Made by a program: the position numbers and the translations under genes
The notes under the pieces: model-generated
Database searches by the model: none
The model's input: the letters and a program-made list of their open reading frames with translations, nothing else
What the model was told of the DNA's origin: nothing
In this document: piece by piece, positions 17,844-27,219 of the stretch
Layout: each line of letters begins with the position of its first letter
How positions within the stretch are numbered: the stretch's first letter is position 1
From: Candidatus Omnitrophota bacterium
GTDB lineage: Bacteria > Ratteibacteria > UBA8468 > B48-G9 > DTJG01
Assembly (NCBI GenBank): GCA_023818965.1
Contig: JAMWCD010000005.1
Coordinates: forward strand, 62,001 to 126,000
Direction of reading: 5' to 3'
Length of the DNA stretch: 64,000 nt

Positions 17844-19499
17844 ATGAAAAGGGTTATTTTGCTGGTACTATGTTTTTCAGTACTTTGTTTTTCAATGGAT
17901 TTCAGGGATAGGTTTTTGTGGTTGTTTGGTTTCAATTTCACAAATGACAAGGATATTGACAGGATAACTTCATTGATTGAGATTGCATCAAAAAATAACT
18001 ATAATGGTGTGATGATTTCAGGGCTTGATTCGCTTTGCAAACAAAGTGACAAATATTTTGAAAATCTTAAAAAGATAAAAAGTTTATGTGAAAAATATAA
18101 CATTGAACTGATACCGGCTGTTTTTTCCATTGGTTATGGTGGTGGGGTGCTTTCCCATGATAGAAATCTTGCTGAAGGTGTTCCTGTTAAGGATGCTCTT
18201 TTCCAGGTTAAAGGAAATAAGGCAGTTTTTGTTCCTGAAGGAAATGTTGAAATTTCAAATGGTGGTTTTGAAATGTATGAGGGCAACAGGGTGATTGGAT
18301 ACAGATTTCATGATGAACCAGGAAAAATCAGTTTTGTTGATACAACTGTAAAACATAATGGTAATGCTTCATTAAGATTTGAAAATTTTAGCCATTCACA
18401 ATACGGTAATGGAAGGATTATGCAGGAGATTAAAGTTATTCCCTATAGATGCTATAAAGTAAGTATATGGGTGAAAACAGAGAATTTAAAACCTGCTGGA
18501 AACTTTCGGCTTCTGGTTCTTGGTGGAAATCGTGATATTGCTCCACGTTCATTCAAGCTTCCGGCAACAACTGACTGGAGAAAATTAACAATGGTTTTTA
18601 ATAGCATGGAATTCAGTCAATTGAAATTGTACGCTGGTATCTGGGCATGTAGAGAAGGAAAATTCTGGATTGATGATTGGAAGATTGAAGAAGTTGGTCT
18701 TTACAATGTTCTGCGAAGGCCTGGAACGCCTGTTGTTGTAAAAAGTAGCGATAGTAATATTGTCTACGAAGAAGGTAAGGATTATGAAAAGATTATAGAT
18801 CCCTATATGAATCCCTACAGAAAAGATTTTGATTATCCACAGCCCGACATCAGGGTTTTGCCAGAAGGAAAAATAAAAGAAAATGAGTATCTAAGAGTAA
18901 GCTGGTATCATCCGATTTTGATTTATGATAGTCAGGTGACTGTTTGTATGGCAGAGCCAGCGCTGTATGAGATTTTTGACCATGAGGCAAAACTTCTGTG
19001 GGAAAAAATTAAGTATAAAAAAGTAATGTTGAATACAGATGAAATCAGGATGGGTGGAACGTGCAAAGCATGTGAAGGAAAGGATATGGCAAAACTGCTT
19101 GGTGATTGTGTGAAAAAGCAGGTGGAGATACTGAGGAAATATAACCCGGAAGGTGAAGTTTATGTCTGGTCTGATATGTTTGACCCTGGCCATAATGCAA
19201 AATCTGATTATTATCTCGTAAAAGGTGATTTTACAGGTTCATGGAATTATATTCCAAAAGATATCATTATTACAGTGTGGGGAGGCAAGGCAAGGGAAAA
19301 GAGTTTGAAATTTTTCTCAGAAAACGGATTTAGAATTTTAATAGCCAATTATTACGATGCGGATGATTTGAATGATGCAAAGGAGTGGTTAGAAATTTCA
19401 AAAAACATTCAGGGTATCCAGGGTTTTATGTACACAACCTGGGAACAAAAATATCAGTTGATAACTGATTTTTCAAAATTGATTTTCCAGCATAATTAA
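17844..19499 (+). CDS. Exported glycosidase-like TIM-barrel protein with inserted carbohydrate-binding-like module
   Basis: 551 residues. The first 17 residues (MKRVILLVLCFSVLCFS) are a signal peptide. A barrel begins (FLWLFGFNFTNDKDIDRITSLIEIASKNNYNGVMISG; YNIELIPAVFSIGYGGG) and is interrupted at about 130-290 by a beta-sandwich-like module with NGGFEMYEG, HNGNASLRFENF and FWIDDWKIEEVG, typical of carbohydrate-binding CBM4/9-like domains. The barrel resumes with KVMLNTDEIRMGG and VYVWSDMFDPGHNA. The acidic pair in NTDEIR resembles GH20-type catalytic D-E. I do not recognise a named family. It is alone in its transcription unit, with a strong promoter directly upstream. Confidence 0.6.
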   Translation: MKRVILLVLCFSVLCFSMDFRDRFLWLFGFNFTNDKDIDRITSLIEIASKNNYNGVMISGLDSLCKQSDKYFENLKKIKSLCEKYNIELIPAVFSIGYGGGVLSHDRNLAEGVPVKDALFQVKGNKAVFVPEGNVEISNGGFEMYEGNRVIGYRFHDEPGKISFVDTTVKHNGNASLRFENFSHSQYGNGRIMQEIKVIPYRCYKVSIWVKTENLKPAGNFRLLVLGGNRDIAPRSFKLPATTDWRKLTMVFNSMEFSQLKLYAGIWACREGKFWIDDWKIEEVGLYNVLRRPGTPVVVKSSDSNIVYEEGKDYEKIIDPYMNPYRKDFDYPQPDIRVLPEGKIKENEYLRVSWYHPILIYDSQVTVCMAEPALYEIFDHEAKLLWEKIKYKKVMLNTDEIRMGGTCKACEGKDMAKLLGDCVKKQVEILRKYNPEGEVYVWSDMFDPGHNAKSDYYLVKGDFTGSWNYIPKDIIITVWGGKAREKSLKFFSENGFRILIANYYDADDLNDAKEWLEISKNIQGIQGFMYTTWEQKYQLITDFSKLIFQHN

Positions 19500-19501
19500 A
19501 T

Positions 19502-19531
19502 TTGAGTGATATTCCTTCTATACGATATAAT
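19502..19531 (+). promoter_or_regulatory. Predicted promoter of the UroD-queE-queC gene run
   Basis: TTGAGT (19502-19507), 18 bases, consensus TATAAT (19526-19531), in the 55-base gap before the gene at 19555, which has a CAGGAGG site. Confidence 0.55.
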
Positions 19532-19554
19532 AATAGGAAACAGGAGGCAAGATT

Positions 19555-20613
19555 ATGTCAAAGGAATCAATGACACCAAGAGAACGATGGACTGCAGTGT
19601 TGATGAAGAAAAAACCTGATAGGGTTCCATTATTCTGGTCATCCACTCAGGAAACGCTTCAGAATATCAAAAAATATCTTAATGTCAGTGAGACACAAGA
19701 ACTTTTCAAAAAATTGCACATTGATGAGGTTGTCAGTGTATTTCCTGAATATATTGGACCCAAATGTCCAGAAGACAAAGATTTTTTTGGCTGTGGATTT
19801 AAGAAAGTTTCATACGGATATGGGGTTTATTCTGAATGTGTTTATCATCCACTTGCACAGTATGAGACACTTGAGCAAATCAAAAAAAATTACAAATTTC
19901 CATCTATTGACTGGTTTGATTTTTCAACAATAAAAAAGCAAATTCAGGGCAGAGAACATTTACCTGTTTATGGGGGTGGAATGGAGCCATTTCTCAGATA
20001 CACTCAATTGAGAGGGCTTGAGAGGGCAATGCTTGACCTGATTGAAAAGCCCGATATTGTTGATTACTGTTTAGAACAAATTTTCCAGTTGTATTACAGG
20101 ATTACAATGGGAATTTTCGATGAAATTGGCAATAAGGTTTTATTAACAATGGTTGCTGAAGATTTGGGTTCTCAGGAGACACTGCTGTTTTCACCTGACA
20201 CAATAAGAAAATTTCTTCTTCCGAGAATGAAAAAAATGATGGGACTTGCTCACGAAAATGGTTCATGGGTTATTACGCATAGTGATGGTGCTATAAGGGA
20301 TATCATTCCTGATTTGATTGACTGCGGAATGGATGTGTTAAATCCTGTTCAGTGGAGATGTAAAGGAATGGACAGAAAATTACTGAAACAGGATTTTGGA
20401 AACAAAATCTGTTTTCATGGAGCAATGGATAACCAGTATACAATGCCTTTTGGAACTGTTGACCAGGTAAAGCAAGAAGTTATTGATAACATTAGAATTC
20501 TTGGTGAAAATGGAGGATATTTTTTAGGTCCGTGTCATAACCTGCAATCAATTACCCCACCTGAAAATATTGTTGCAATGTATGAAACAGCATATGAAAA
20601 CGGCTGGTATTGA
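19555..20613 (+). CDS. UroD-like (uroporphyrinogen decarboxylase superfamily) protein
   Basis: A 352-residue UroD-superfamily protein beginning MTPRERWTAVLMKKKPDRVP, the usual opening of the non-haem members. The true UroD signature RQAGR is missing, so haem synthesis is unlikely. In MtaA-type methyltransferases the zinc site is His-x-Cys...Cys; here the equivalent segments read H242-S-D244 and GPC327H, that is His-x-Asp with a later Cys. No corrinoid protein gene is nearby. It overlaps queE's upstream region and heads a long co-oriented gene run. Possible roles are methyl transfer or decarboxylation of an unknown substrate. Confidence 0.8.
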   Translation: MSKESMTPRERWTAVLMKKKPDRVPLFWSSTQETLQNIKKYLNVSETQELFKKLHIDEVVSVFPEYIGPKCPEDKDFFGCGFKKVSYGYGVYSECVYHPLAQYETLEQIKKNYKFPSIDWFDFSTIKKQIQGREHLPVYGGGMEPFLRYTQLRGLERAMLDLIEKPDIVDYCLEQIFQLYYRITMGIFDEIGNKVLLTMVAEDLGSQETLLFSPDTIRKFLLPRMKKMMGLAHENGSWVITHSDGAIRDIIPDLIDCGMDVLNPVQWRCKGMDRKLLKQDFGNKICFHGAMDNQYTMPFGTVDQVKQEVIDNIRILGENGGYFLGPCHNLQSITPPENIVAMYETAYENGWY

Positions 20614-20615
20614 AT

Positions 20616-21224
20616 ATGCTTGTTGTCAGTGAAATTTTCAGTTCAGTCCAGGGAGAAGGGTGGAGACAGGGAATTCCAGCAATTTTTATCAGATTATACG
20701 GATGCAATTTAAAATGTGATTTTTGTGATACACCACAGGCATTCAGTAAGAAACAATTAATTTGCGAGGAATCAATTGTGGAAAGGGTAAAAAAATTATC
20801 AAAGAAGGACGGGAAAATCAGTAGTATCATTATTACTGGTGGAGAACCATATTTACAGGATTTTGGTGATCTCGTAATGCTGTTAAAGAAACACGGTTTC
20901 TTTGTTACAGTGGAAACCAATGGAACAATCTGGAAAGATATTAATGTTGACTGGATTTGCGTAAGTCCCAAAAGGCAGGCGATTAAAATGTTTGACCATG
21001 GTTATCATAAAAAATTTAAAATGATTGCTAATGAATTCAAGTACGTTATTACGGGCAAATCAGACATTGATTTCATTGATAAAAGCATTACACAGCCGGT
21101 GATTTTGCAGCCAGTTGATAATGATTTGAAAATTGCATTGATGCTGGCAGAAGAAATAAAAAAATATGGAATGCCAAACTGGTTCATCAGGTTTCAATTA
21201 CATAAAATTATGGGTATAAAATGA
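20616..21224 (+). CDS. queE: 7-carboxy-7-deazaguanine synthase
   Basis: A radical-SAM enzyme with the cluster motif C-NLK-C-DF-C in GCNLKCDFCDT and the N-terminal SEIFSSVQGEG typical of QueE; GGEPYLQ follows. It forms CDG from carboxytetrahydropterin in the preQ0/queuosine pathway. A TTG at 20610 is in frame, but the ATG at 20616 gives the usual start MLVVSEIF. It is directly followed by queC (ATGA overlap); queD and folE are not in the window. About 200 residues is normal. Confidence 0.93.
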   Translation: MLVVSEIFSSVQGEGWRQGIPAIFIRLYGCNLKCDFCDTPQAFSKKQLICEESIVERVKKLSKKDGKISSIIITGGEPYLQDFGDLVMLLKKHGFFVTVETNGTIWKDINVDWICVSPKRQAIKMFDHGYHKKFKMIANEFKYVITGKSDIDFIDKSITQPVILQPVDNDLKIALMLAEEIKKYGMPNWFIRFQLHKIMGIK

Positions 21225-21874
21225 AATCAGTTGCTCTTATTTCAGGGGGAATTGATAGTTTTGTTGCTGCTGCGTATGAAAAATCAAAGGGCAGTATTAT
21301 TTATGCGTTGAGTGTTGATTATGGACAGATTCATAAAAAGGAAATTGAGTCAGCAGAAAAAATAGGAAAATTTCTTGAAGTAAAACAGCACAAATTTATC
21401 AAAATTGATCTTTCGTGGCTTCCATCGTCTCTTATAGACAGAAACTATAAGCCCGAAAAAAAATCAGAAATTCCACCAACTTATGTGCCTGCACGGAATA
21501 TTATTTTTTTATCTCTTGCACTTGCATATGCCGAATCAATTGATGCAGACAGTATTATTATTGGTGTTCATTGCCTTGACTATTCAGGATATCCTGATTG
21601 CAGACCAAAATTTATTGAAGCATTTCAAAAGGTTGTTGACACAGGAATTAAGAAGAGTGTTGAAGGTGGGAGAATTTTTATAAGAACACCACTGATTTTA
21701 ATGAAAAAATCAGAAATCATCAAACTTGGCGCGAAACTCGGGCTTGATTTTTCTATCACATGGTCGTGTTATAAAGGCGAGGATAAGGCATGCGGTGAAT
21801 GTGATTCATGTAAAATCAGAATTCGTGCGTTTTCAGAAGCAGGACTGAAAGATCCGATTGAATATAGAAAATAA
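21221..21874 (+). CDS. queC: 7-cyano-7-deazaguanine synthase
   Basis: 217 residues with the PP-loop ATPase motif SGGIDSFVAA at the N-terminus, the conserved PPTYVPARNIIFLSLALAYAE segment, and a C-terminal zinc-binding cluster CYKGEDKACGECDSC. It converts CDG to preQ0 with ATP and ammonia. It overlaps queE by four bases. The product would go to queuosine or to another 7-deazapurine; no tgt, queF or DNA-modification dpd genes are present here. Confidence 0.95.
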   Translation: MKSVALISGGIDSFVAAAYEKSKGSIIYALSVDYGQIHKKEIESAEKIGKFLEVKQHKFIKIDLSWLPSSLIDRNYKPEKKSEIPPTYVPARNIIFLSLALAYAESIDADSIIIGVHCLDYSGYPDCRPKFIEAFQKVVDTGIKKSVEGGRIFIRTPLILMKKSEIIKLGAKLGLDFSITWSCYKGEDKACGECDSCKIRIRAFSEAGLKDPIEYRK

Positions 21875-21895
21875 AAATCACAACAGGATTTTATA

Positions 21896-22699
21896 ATGGT
21901 GGAAAAAATAGGGATTTTTGTTTCTAAGGATGAATTTTCTAAGATTGCTATTGACCAGTTAATATCAATGGGTTATAAACCAGTATTATTCAGTTTCAAA
22001 AAAACTGGATTTCCTGAGGAAATAGTGCTCAAGTTCGGTGATATTGAAAACTTTATGAAATGTGTTTCCATGTATTCTATTAAAAAAATTGTTTTTGCCG
22101 GAAAAATCAATGCCCCTGATATTTTCAAGAAAAACATGGCTCAGTCAGGAATTGAATTTTTGAAAGCAACAAAAGACCTTTGTCCAGAAAAAATATTGAA
22201 AAATCTTGTTAAATTTATCACGGAAAATGGTATTGAATTAATGTCGTTAACAGAGGTTTTTCGTAGATACATCGCTGAGGAAAAAATTTACACAAACATA
22301 AAACCTGATGAAAGTCAGTGGAAGGACATTTTATTTGGCTGGAACATTGCAAAAAATATTGCACATCTTGGTATTGGACAGGCAGTTGCAGTAAAAAACG
22401 GAATGGTAATCGCTGTGGAAGGAATTGAGGGAACAGATAAAATGATTGAAAGGGCAGGGAGATACAGTAAAGATTTTACTATTGTTAAGGTAATAAAGGA
22501 CAATCAGGACATAAGATTCGACCTTCCGACAATTGGCAAAAAAACCATAGAAAATCTTATCAGGGCAGGTGGAAAGGTTCTTGCAATTGAAGCAGGGAAA
22601 ACCATTATGCTTGAACCAGAAATTATCATCAATATTGCTGATAGAAACAATTTAATTATTGCTGGTATCACTGGAAAGGAGATTATGGATGATTATTAA
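21896..22699 (+). CDS. lpxI: UDP-2,3-diacylglucosamine pyrophosphatase LpxI
   Basis: 267 residues of the LpxI (DUF1009) family: IGIFVSKDEFSKIAIDQLI, then VFAGKINAPDIFKKN, GWNIAKNIAHLGIGQAVAVKNG, VIAVEGIEGTDKMIERAG, and DLPTIGKKTIENL near the end. It cleaves UDP-diacylglucosamine to lipid X, an early step of lipid A synthesis, replacing LpxH in many non-gammaproteobacteria. Its end overlaps the start of the next gene, and waaA lies one gene further on. Confidence 0.9.
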   Translation: MVEKIGIFVSKDEFSKIAIDQLISMGYKPVLFSFKKTGFPEEIVLKFGDIENFMKCVSMYSIKKIVFAGKINAPDIFKKNMAQSGIEFLKATKDLCPEKILKNLVKFITENGIELMSLTEVFRRYIAEEKIYTNIKPDESQWKDILFGWNIAKNIAHLGIGQAVAVKNGMVIAVEGIEGTDKMIERAGRYSKDFTIVKVIKDNQDIRFDLPTIGKKTIENLIRAGGKVLAIEAGKTIMLEPEIIINIADRNNLIIAGITGKEIMDDY

Positions 22700-24113
22700 A
22701 GAACATCGTGATGAAATTTTGAGTTATCTTGAAGATTCCTCAAATTTTTCTAAAGGAAATTGCGAAAAAGTTTTTATTCCTGAAAACGAGCAGGAAGTAA
22801 TTGAAATTGTGAATATGTGCAATGCTCAAAATATGCCGCTGACCGTTTCTGGTGCTGGTACGGGTACTGTTGGCGGAAGAATTCCAACGCAGGGTTCAGT
22901 GATTTCTGTTGAGAAACTCAACAGAATCATTAACATTGAAAAGGACAGGGCAGTGCTTCAGGCAGGAACAATTGTAAATAATTTTCTTGCTGAAATAGAT
23001 AAAATAGGAAGTTTCTATCCACCATTTCCCACAGAGCGAAATGCGTTTATTGGAGGAAATGTATCAACAAACGCATCAGGTGAGTACAGTTTCAGGTTTG
23101 GTGCAACAAGAAAATATGTCCTCAGGGTAAAGATGGTAACAGGTGCAGGTAATGTTATAGAGATTCCAAGGGGGAAGTTTTTTGCAGATAAAAATGGTGT
23201 GATAAAAACCGATTTTTTAACTGTGAAAATACCATCTTACATTACTCCACCCATTAAGTGTTCAGCAGGATATTTTTCATCTCCTGGAATGGACTTGATT
23301 GATTTAATTATAGGTTCAGAAGGCACTCTTGGTGTCATCACAGAAGTCGAAGTAATGCTTATTAAAAAACTTCCTGATAGATTCATCATGATTTTTTTCC
23401 TTCCATCTGAAGACAGGATGTTTGAATTTATCAATGAGGTAAAGCAAAAATTTATCAAGGATATGTATACGTTTGAATTTTTTGACAATGCAAGTTTATT
23501 TTTCCTTAGAAATGATTTTCCTGAGATTCCAGAAAATTGTTGTGCTTTTTACATAGAAAGCACAGATACAACTGAATTGATGGAAAGATGGCTTGAACTG
23601 TCGGAAAAATACAATGCCATTGATGTATGGGTTGGTGGTGACCCAAAAAGTTATCAGAAACTTATTGATTTCAGGCATAGACTTCCTGAGAATATCAATG
23701 CATATTTTAGAAAACTCAAAATCACAAAAATTTCACTTGATATTGCTGTACCTGAAAAAAATTTCAGGGAACTGGTGACGTTGTACAGGAAATTTTCCAG
23801 GGAATCTGGAATACAGACAGTCCTATTTGGTCATATAGGAGAAAACCATCTTCATTTTAATCTTTTTCCTGTGGATGAGAAAGAAAGAAATATTGCAAGG
23901 CAGATATATTTAAGTTGCGTGGAAAAAGCGATTTCTCTTGGTGGAACAATTGCAGCAGAACATGGTATCGGAAAGATAAAGTATCCGTATCTCAGGATGA
24001 TGTATGGTGATGGTGGAATAAATGATATGATAATGATTAAGAAAACTTTTGATCCAAAGGGCTTGATCGGCAGGGATAATCTTTTTCCTGCAGAATTACT
24101 TTTTCAAAAATGA
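22689..24113 (+). CDS. FAD-linked oxidase, GlcD/VAO family
   Basis: 474 residues from ATG 22689, chosen because AAGGAG (22677-22682) is six bases upstream; the frame extends back to 22659 inside lpxI but without a ribosome site. The FAD-binding PCMH domain has VSGAGTGTVGGRIPTQGSVIS, STNASGEYSFRFGATRKYV and GSEGTLGVITEVEVML. The C-terminal half has FGHIGENHLHFNLFP and AAEHGIGKIKYPYL, with the covalent-type GlcD-like metal and substrate residues. It probably oxidises a 2-hydroxy acid (lactate, glycolate or a sugar acid). It sits between lpxI and waaA, an unusual place; no iron-sulfur partner subunit is encoded nearby. Confidence 0.85.
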   Translation: MIIKEHRDEILSYLEDSSNFSKGNCEKVFIPENEQEVIEIVNMCNAQNMPLTVSGAGTGTVGGRIPTQGSVISVEKLNRIINIEKDRAVLQAGTIVNNFLAEIDKIGSFYPPFPTERNAFIGGNVSTNASGEYSFRFGATRKYVLRVKMVTGAGNVIEIPRGKFFADKNGVIKTDFLTVKIPSYITPPIKCSAGYFSSPGMDLIDLIIGSEGTLGVITEVEVMLIKKLPDRFIMIFFLPSEDRMFEFINEVKQKFIKDMYTFEFFDNASLFFLRNDFPEIPENCCAFYIESTDTTELMERWLELSEKYNAIDVWVGGDPKSYQKLIDFRHRLPENINAYFRKLKITKISLDIAVPEKNFRELVTLYRKFSRESGIQTVLFGHIGENHLHFNLFPVDEKERNIARQIYLSCVEKAISLGGTIAAEHGIGKIKYPYLRMMYGDGGINDMIMIKKTFDPKGLIGRDNLFPAELLFQK

Positions 24114-24114
24114 T

Positions 24115-25386
24115 ATGACTTATATTTTCGCAGCAATCTATGATGTCATTTATAAAATTGGGTTACTGTGCTCTTTACCAATTTTTGGCAAACGTCTTTT
24201 TGGAAGAGACGGGAAATATCATGATTTTTTTCAAAGATGCGGAATTTACGATAAAGAGATTATTTCAAGGGTAAAACAAAAAAAAACCATCTGGATTCAC
24301 ACTGTTTCTATTGGAGAACTTCTTGCAAGTTTACCATTGATCGGTGAAATCTCATCAAAATTCAGCAACTACAGTGTGATTGTTTCATGTGTAAGTAGAA
24401 CAGGCCGTTTGATTGCAGAAGAAAAACTACCTGAAGACATTATAAAAATTTTCCTACCATTTGATTTCTCCTTAACAGTTGAACTTGCCATGATGAAACT
24501 GAATCCTGAAATTTTTATTTCAATAGAAACAGAAATCTGGCCAAATCTTTTCAGGGTATTAAAAAGAAAAAATATTCCAATCATTGTCCTCAATGGCAGG
24601 ATATCTCAAAGGTCATTTAAACGATATTTATCTGTCAAATTTTTGATAAAGAGAATTATTTCTTCTGTGGATCTCTTTGTTATGAGGAGCAGGGCAGATG
24701 CCGAACGCATTATTCTTCTTGGAGCCGAGAAGAAAAAGGTTTCAGTGACAAAAAGCATAAAATTTGACCAGGCATATTACTTGAGTTTATCAAAAAAGTC
24801 CCCTGAGATTGAAAAATTTAATGGACCAACAGTTGTTTTTGGTTCAATTCACAGGGGTGAAGAACAAGGAGTGGTCGAGATTGCCTCTAAAATTATAGAA
24901 AAGTATCGCGATATAAATATTGTGATTGTCCCACGGGCTCTTGACAGGACAAATATATTCAATCTCTTGGAAGAAAGAGGACTGTTGTTTGAAAGATTTT
25001 CATCAAAGAAAACATCGAAATTTCTCGTTGTCGACAGGTACGGCGTTTTAACTGAATTTTACAGGATTTGCGATATTGCTTATGTTGGTGGTGCGCTGGT
25101 ACCAGCAGGGGGACAGAATCCACTTGAACCACTGGCATTTAAAAAACCTGTTATCTACGGTAAGTTTCACTGGGACTTTGAAGAAGAGTGGGACTTGATT
25201 TTAAAGGCAGAAGCTGGCTTTGAAGTGAATTCTTTTGATGAATGCCTTGAGAAAATCGAGTTTCTTTTAAACAACCCTGAAATTTGTAGCAAAATGGGTG
25301 AATCAGGATACAAAGTGATCTATGAAAATAAGGGCGCAACCGCTCAAATGCTGGAATTGGTTGAAAATAGATTGATTTCATCTTAA
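24115..25386 (+). CDS. waaA: 3-deoxy-D-manno-octulosonic acid (Kdo) transferase
   Basis: 423 residues. An N-terminal hydrophobic anchor (MTYIFAAIYDVIYKIGLLCS) is followed by WIHTVSIGEL, ISIETEIWPNLFR, LNGRISQRSFKRY and the C-terminal GT-B motif YVGGALVPAGGQNPLEP, all diagnostic of WaaA/KdtA. It adds Kdo to lipid A at the inner membrane. The ATG follows the previous stop by one base. Together with lpxI it indicates an LPS-bearing outer membrane. Confidence 0.95.
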   Translation: MTYIFAAIYDVIYKIGLLCSLPIFGKRLFGRDGKYHDFFQRCGIYDKEIISRVKQKKTIWIHTVSIGELLASLPLIGEISSKFSNYSVIVSCVSRTGRLIAEEKLPEDIIKIFLPFDFSLTVELAMMKLNPEIFISIETEIWPNLFRVLKRKNIPIIVLNGRISQRSFKRYLSVKFLIKRIISSVDLFVMRSRADAERIILLGAEKKKVSVTKSIKFDQAYYLSLSKKSPEIEKFNGPTVVFGSIHRGEEQGVVEIASKIIEKYRDINIVIVPRALDRTNIFNLLEERGLLFERFSSKKTSKFLVVDRYGVLTEFYRICDIAYVGGALVPAGGQNPLEPLAFKKPVIYGKFHWDFEEEWDLILKAEAGFEVNSFDECLEKIEFLLNNPEICSKMGESGYKVIYENKGATAQMLELVENRLISS

Positions 25387-25407
25387 ATTTTGGTTATCAT
25401 AAATTAT

Positions 25408-26619
25408 ATGGAAAAGGAAAAAAAATTACTTATTGCGTGTAAATATTCTTCAATACTGCTGATTGGCTTATTGATTCTTTTTTACACCGGGTATTTACAA
25501 CCTTTGACATCATTGAAAACACTTTTTCGTTCTGCGTGGGTTTTGATGCTGGTCTGCGGTGGGTTGCTTTTTCTTGTTTTTACGCTAGTTGAGTATTATT
25601 ATAAGAAAATTATTGACTACAACTTGTATCTGAAAAAATTTCACGATTTTCAACTGGAAGCATTACCAACACTGGAAATAGAAAACATTTCATTAAAAAC
25701 ACTGAATCTGTTGATAGAAATTTTTAAAGGAAAGAGAGCAGTGTTTGTTGTTACTGACAATGAACTTAAACAGTTTATGAAAAATCACGAATTTATCATT
25801 GATCGAAGTGACAATAAAATAAACTTAAAAAGACGTGATGATATTTACCAGTTAAGGACGTTTTACCCGAATTTAATCTCAGGCGAAGTGAAAACAACTG
25901 TAGAAGAATTGATTAAAAAATACAATCTCGGAGCATATCCAACAGTGGCAATTGTTCCATTTTCAAATGAAAGTCATGTTATTTCAATTGGTATTGTTGC
26001 TTTTGAAAAACCTCAGATGGATTTTTTTGAGTATATCAAAGGTCCAGTGGAAATATTTTCAAAGCAGGTTTCTTCAATTTTTGAAAGTGCCATTCTGCAT
26101 CAAAAAATTACCCTTGCTTCAATCACTGATTCGCTTACAGGGCTTTACAACAAAAGATATTTTCAGCAGCGAATTCGAGAAGAATTTGCGAAGGCGAAAA
26201 GGAATCATTTTCCTGTTTCAGTGGTTGTATCTGACCTTGATAATTTTAAGTATTATGTTGATAAATTTGGGCATCCACTTACAGACACCTTGCTTTCACA
26301 ACTTGGCTCACTTGTCAGGGGATTATTAAGGGAATCAGACATCATTTGCAGGTTTGGCGGTGATGAATTTATTTATCTACTGCCGTTTTCTGACAGTTTT
26401 GATGCGTATAAGGTTGCAGAGAGAATAAAGGCAGAGGTTGTATCCCATGAGTTTGTTCTTGATGGAAATAACAGGGTATTCATTACTATGAGTTTTGGAA
26501 TTGCTTCTTACCCGGAACATGGTGATACATGGGAGGAAGTTGTAAAAAATGCCGACAGGGCACTATTTGTTTCAAAAGAAAATGGAAGAAACAGAATAAC
26601 AGTTTACAGGACAGGATAA
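25408..26619 (+). CDS. Membrane diguanylate cyclase (2 TM, GAF-like, GGDEF)
   Basis: 403 residues from ATG 25408 (a TTG at 25390 is in frame but weaker). Two membrane helices (about 11-31 and 43-62) lead to a GAF-like sensor region (about 75-230) and a GGDEF domain. The active site is intact (RFGGDEF), and the inhibitory I-site RESD lies five residues before it, so product inhibition by c-di-GMP is expected. SITDSLTGLYNKRYF marks the domain start. It makes c-di-GMP from GTP. Its stop overlaps the hisB start (TAATG). Confidence 0.92.
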   Translation: MEKEKKLLIACKYSSILLIGLLILFYTGYLQPLTSLKTLFRSAWVLMLVCGGLLFLVFTLVEYYYKKIIDYNLYLKKFHDFQLEALPTLEIENISLKTLNLLIEIFKGKRAVFVVTDNELKQFMKNHEFIIDRSDNKINLKRRDDIYQLRTFYPNLISGEVKTTVEELIKKYNLGAYPTVAIVPFSNESHVISIGIVAFEKPQMDFFEYIKGPVEIFSKQVSSIFESAILHQKITLASITDSLTGLYNKRYFQQRIREEFAKAKRNHFPVSVVVSDLDNFKYYVDKFGHPLTDTLLSQLGSLVRGLLRESDIICRFGGDEFIYLLPFSDSFDAYKVAERIKAEVVSHEFVLDGNNRVFITMSFGIASYPEHGDTWEEVVKNADRALFVSKENGRNRITVYRTG

Positions 26620-27218
26620 TGGAAAAAAATAAAAAGTTGAGAAGGGCAGTTATTGTTCGTGAAACAAAGGAAACGACTGTAAAAATAACGTTGAATATTG
26701 ATGGACATGGCAAATCAGATATTGATTGTCCGCTTGGCTTCTGGAGTCATATGCTTACATTATTTTCATTTTTTGGTGGTTTTGATATTGTTCTTGAAGC
26801 AAAAGGTGATGTGCATGTTGATGACCATCATCTTGTGGAAGACATTGGGATATGCTTAGGAGATGCCTTTTACAAAGCCCTTGGCGAAAAAAAAGGAATA
26901 AAAAGATTTGGATTTGCCATAGTGCCAATGGATGAAACTCTCATGCAGGTTGCGATTGATATTTCAGGTAGACCGTTTCTTGGTTTTTCAATCCCGATAA
27001 TAAGGAACAAATCAGGTTATTCTGATGTTGAAAATTTGCAGGAATTTATGAGGGGATTTTCCAATCATTTATGTATGAATTTGCATCTTCATCTTTTTAG
27101 TGGAGATAATACCCATCATATTTGCGAGGCATCTTTTAAAGGGCTTGGGCTTGCGCTGAAGGAAGCAGTCAAAATTGAGGCAACAGGGGTTTCTTCAACA
27201 AAGGGTAAGATTGATTGA
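26619..27218 (+). CDS. hisB: Imidazoleglycerol-phosphate dehydratase
   Basis: 199 residues from the ATG overlapping the previous stop; an upstream in-frame ATG at 26529 lies inside the GGDEF gene and is not used. The two histidine metal motifs are present as DDHHLVEDIGICLG and THHICEASFKGLGLAL, with GFWSHMLTLFSFFGGFDI where HMLD-x-x is usual. It is the single-domain dehydratase of histidine synthesis; the phosphatase domain is not fused. The ending KIEATGVSSTKGKID is typical of the family. No other his gene is nearby. Confidence 0.93.
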   Translation: MEKNKKLRRAVIVRETKETTVKITLNIDGHGKSDIDCPLGFWSHMLTLFSFFGGFDIVLEAKGDVHVDDHHLVEDIGICLGDAFYKALGEKKGIKRFGFAIVPMDETLMQVAIDISGRPFLGFSIPIIRNKSGYSDVENLQEFMRGFSNHLCMNLHLHLFSGDNTHHICEASFKGLGLALKEAVKIEATGVSSTKGKID

Positions 27219-27219
27219 A

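Noticed and set aside
19555-20613. Haem-pathway uroporphyrinogen decarboxylase (hemE)
   Set aside because: The RQAGR substrate-binding signature at the N-terminus is missing in all four UroD-like proteins of the window, and no other haem gene is near.
26529-26618. N-terminal extension of hisB
   Set aside because: It lies inside the GGDEF gene, adds 30 residues foreign to the family, and the TAATG start is standard.
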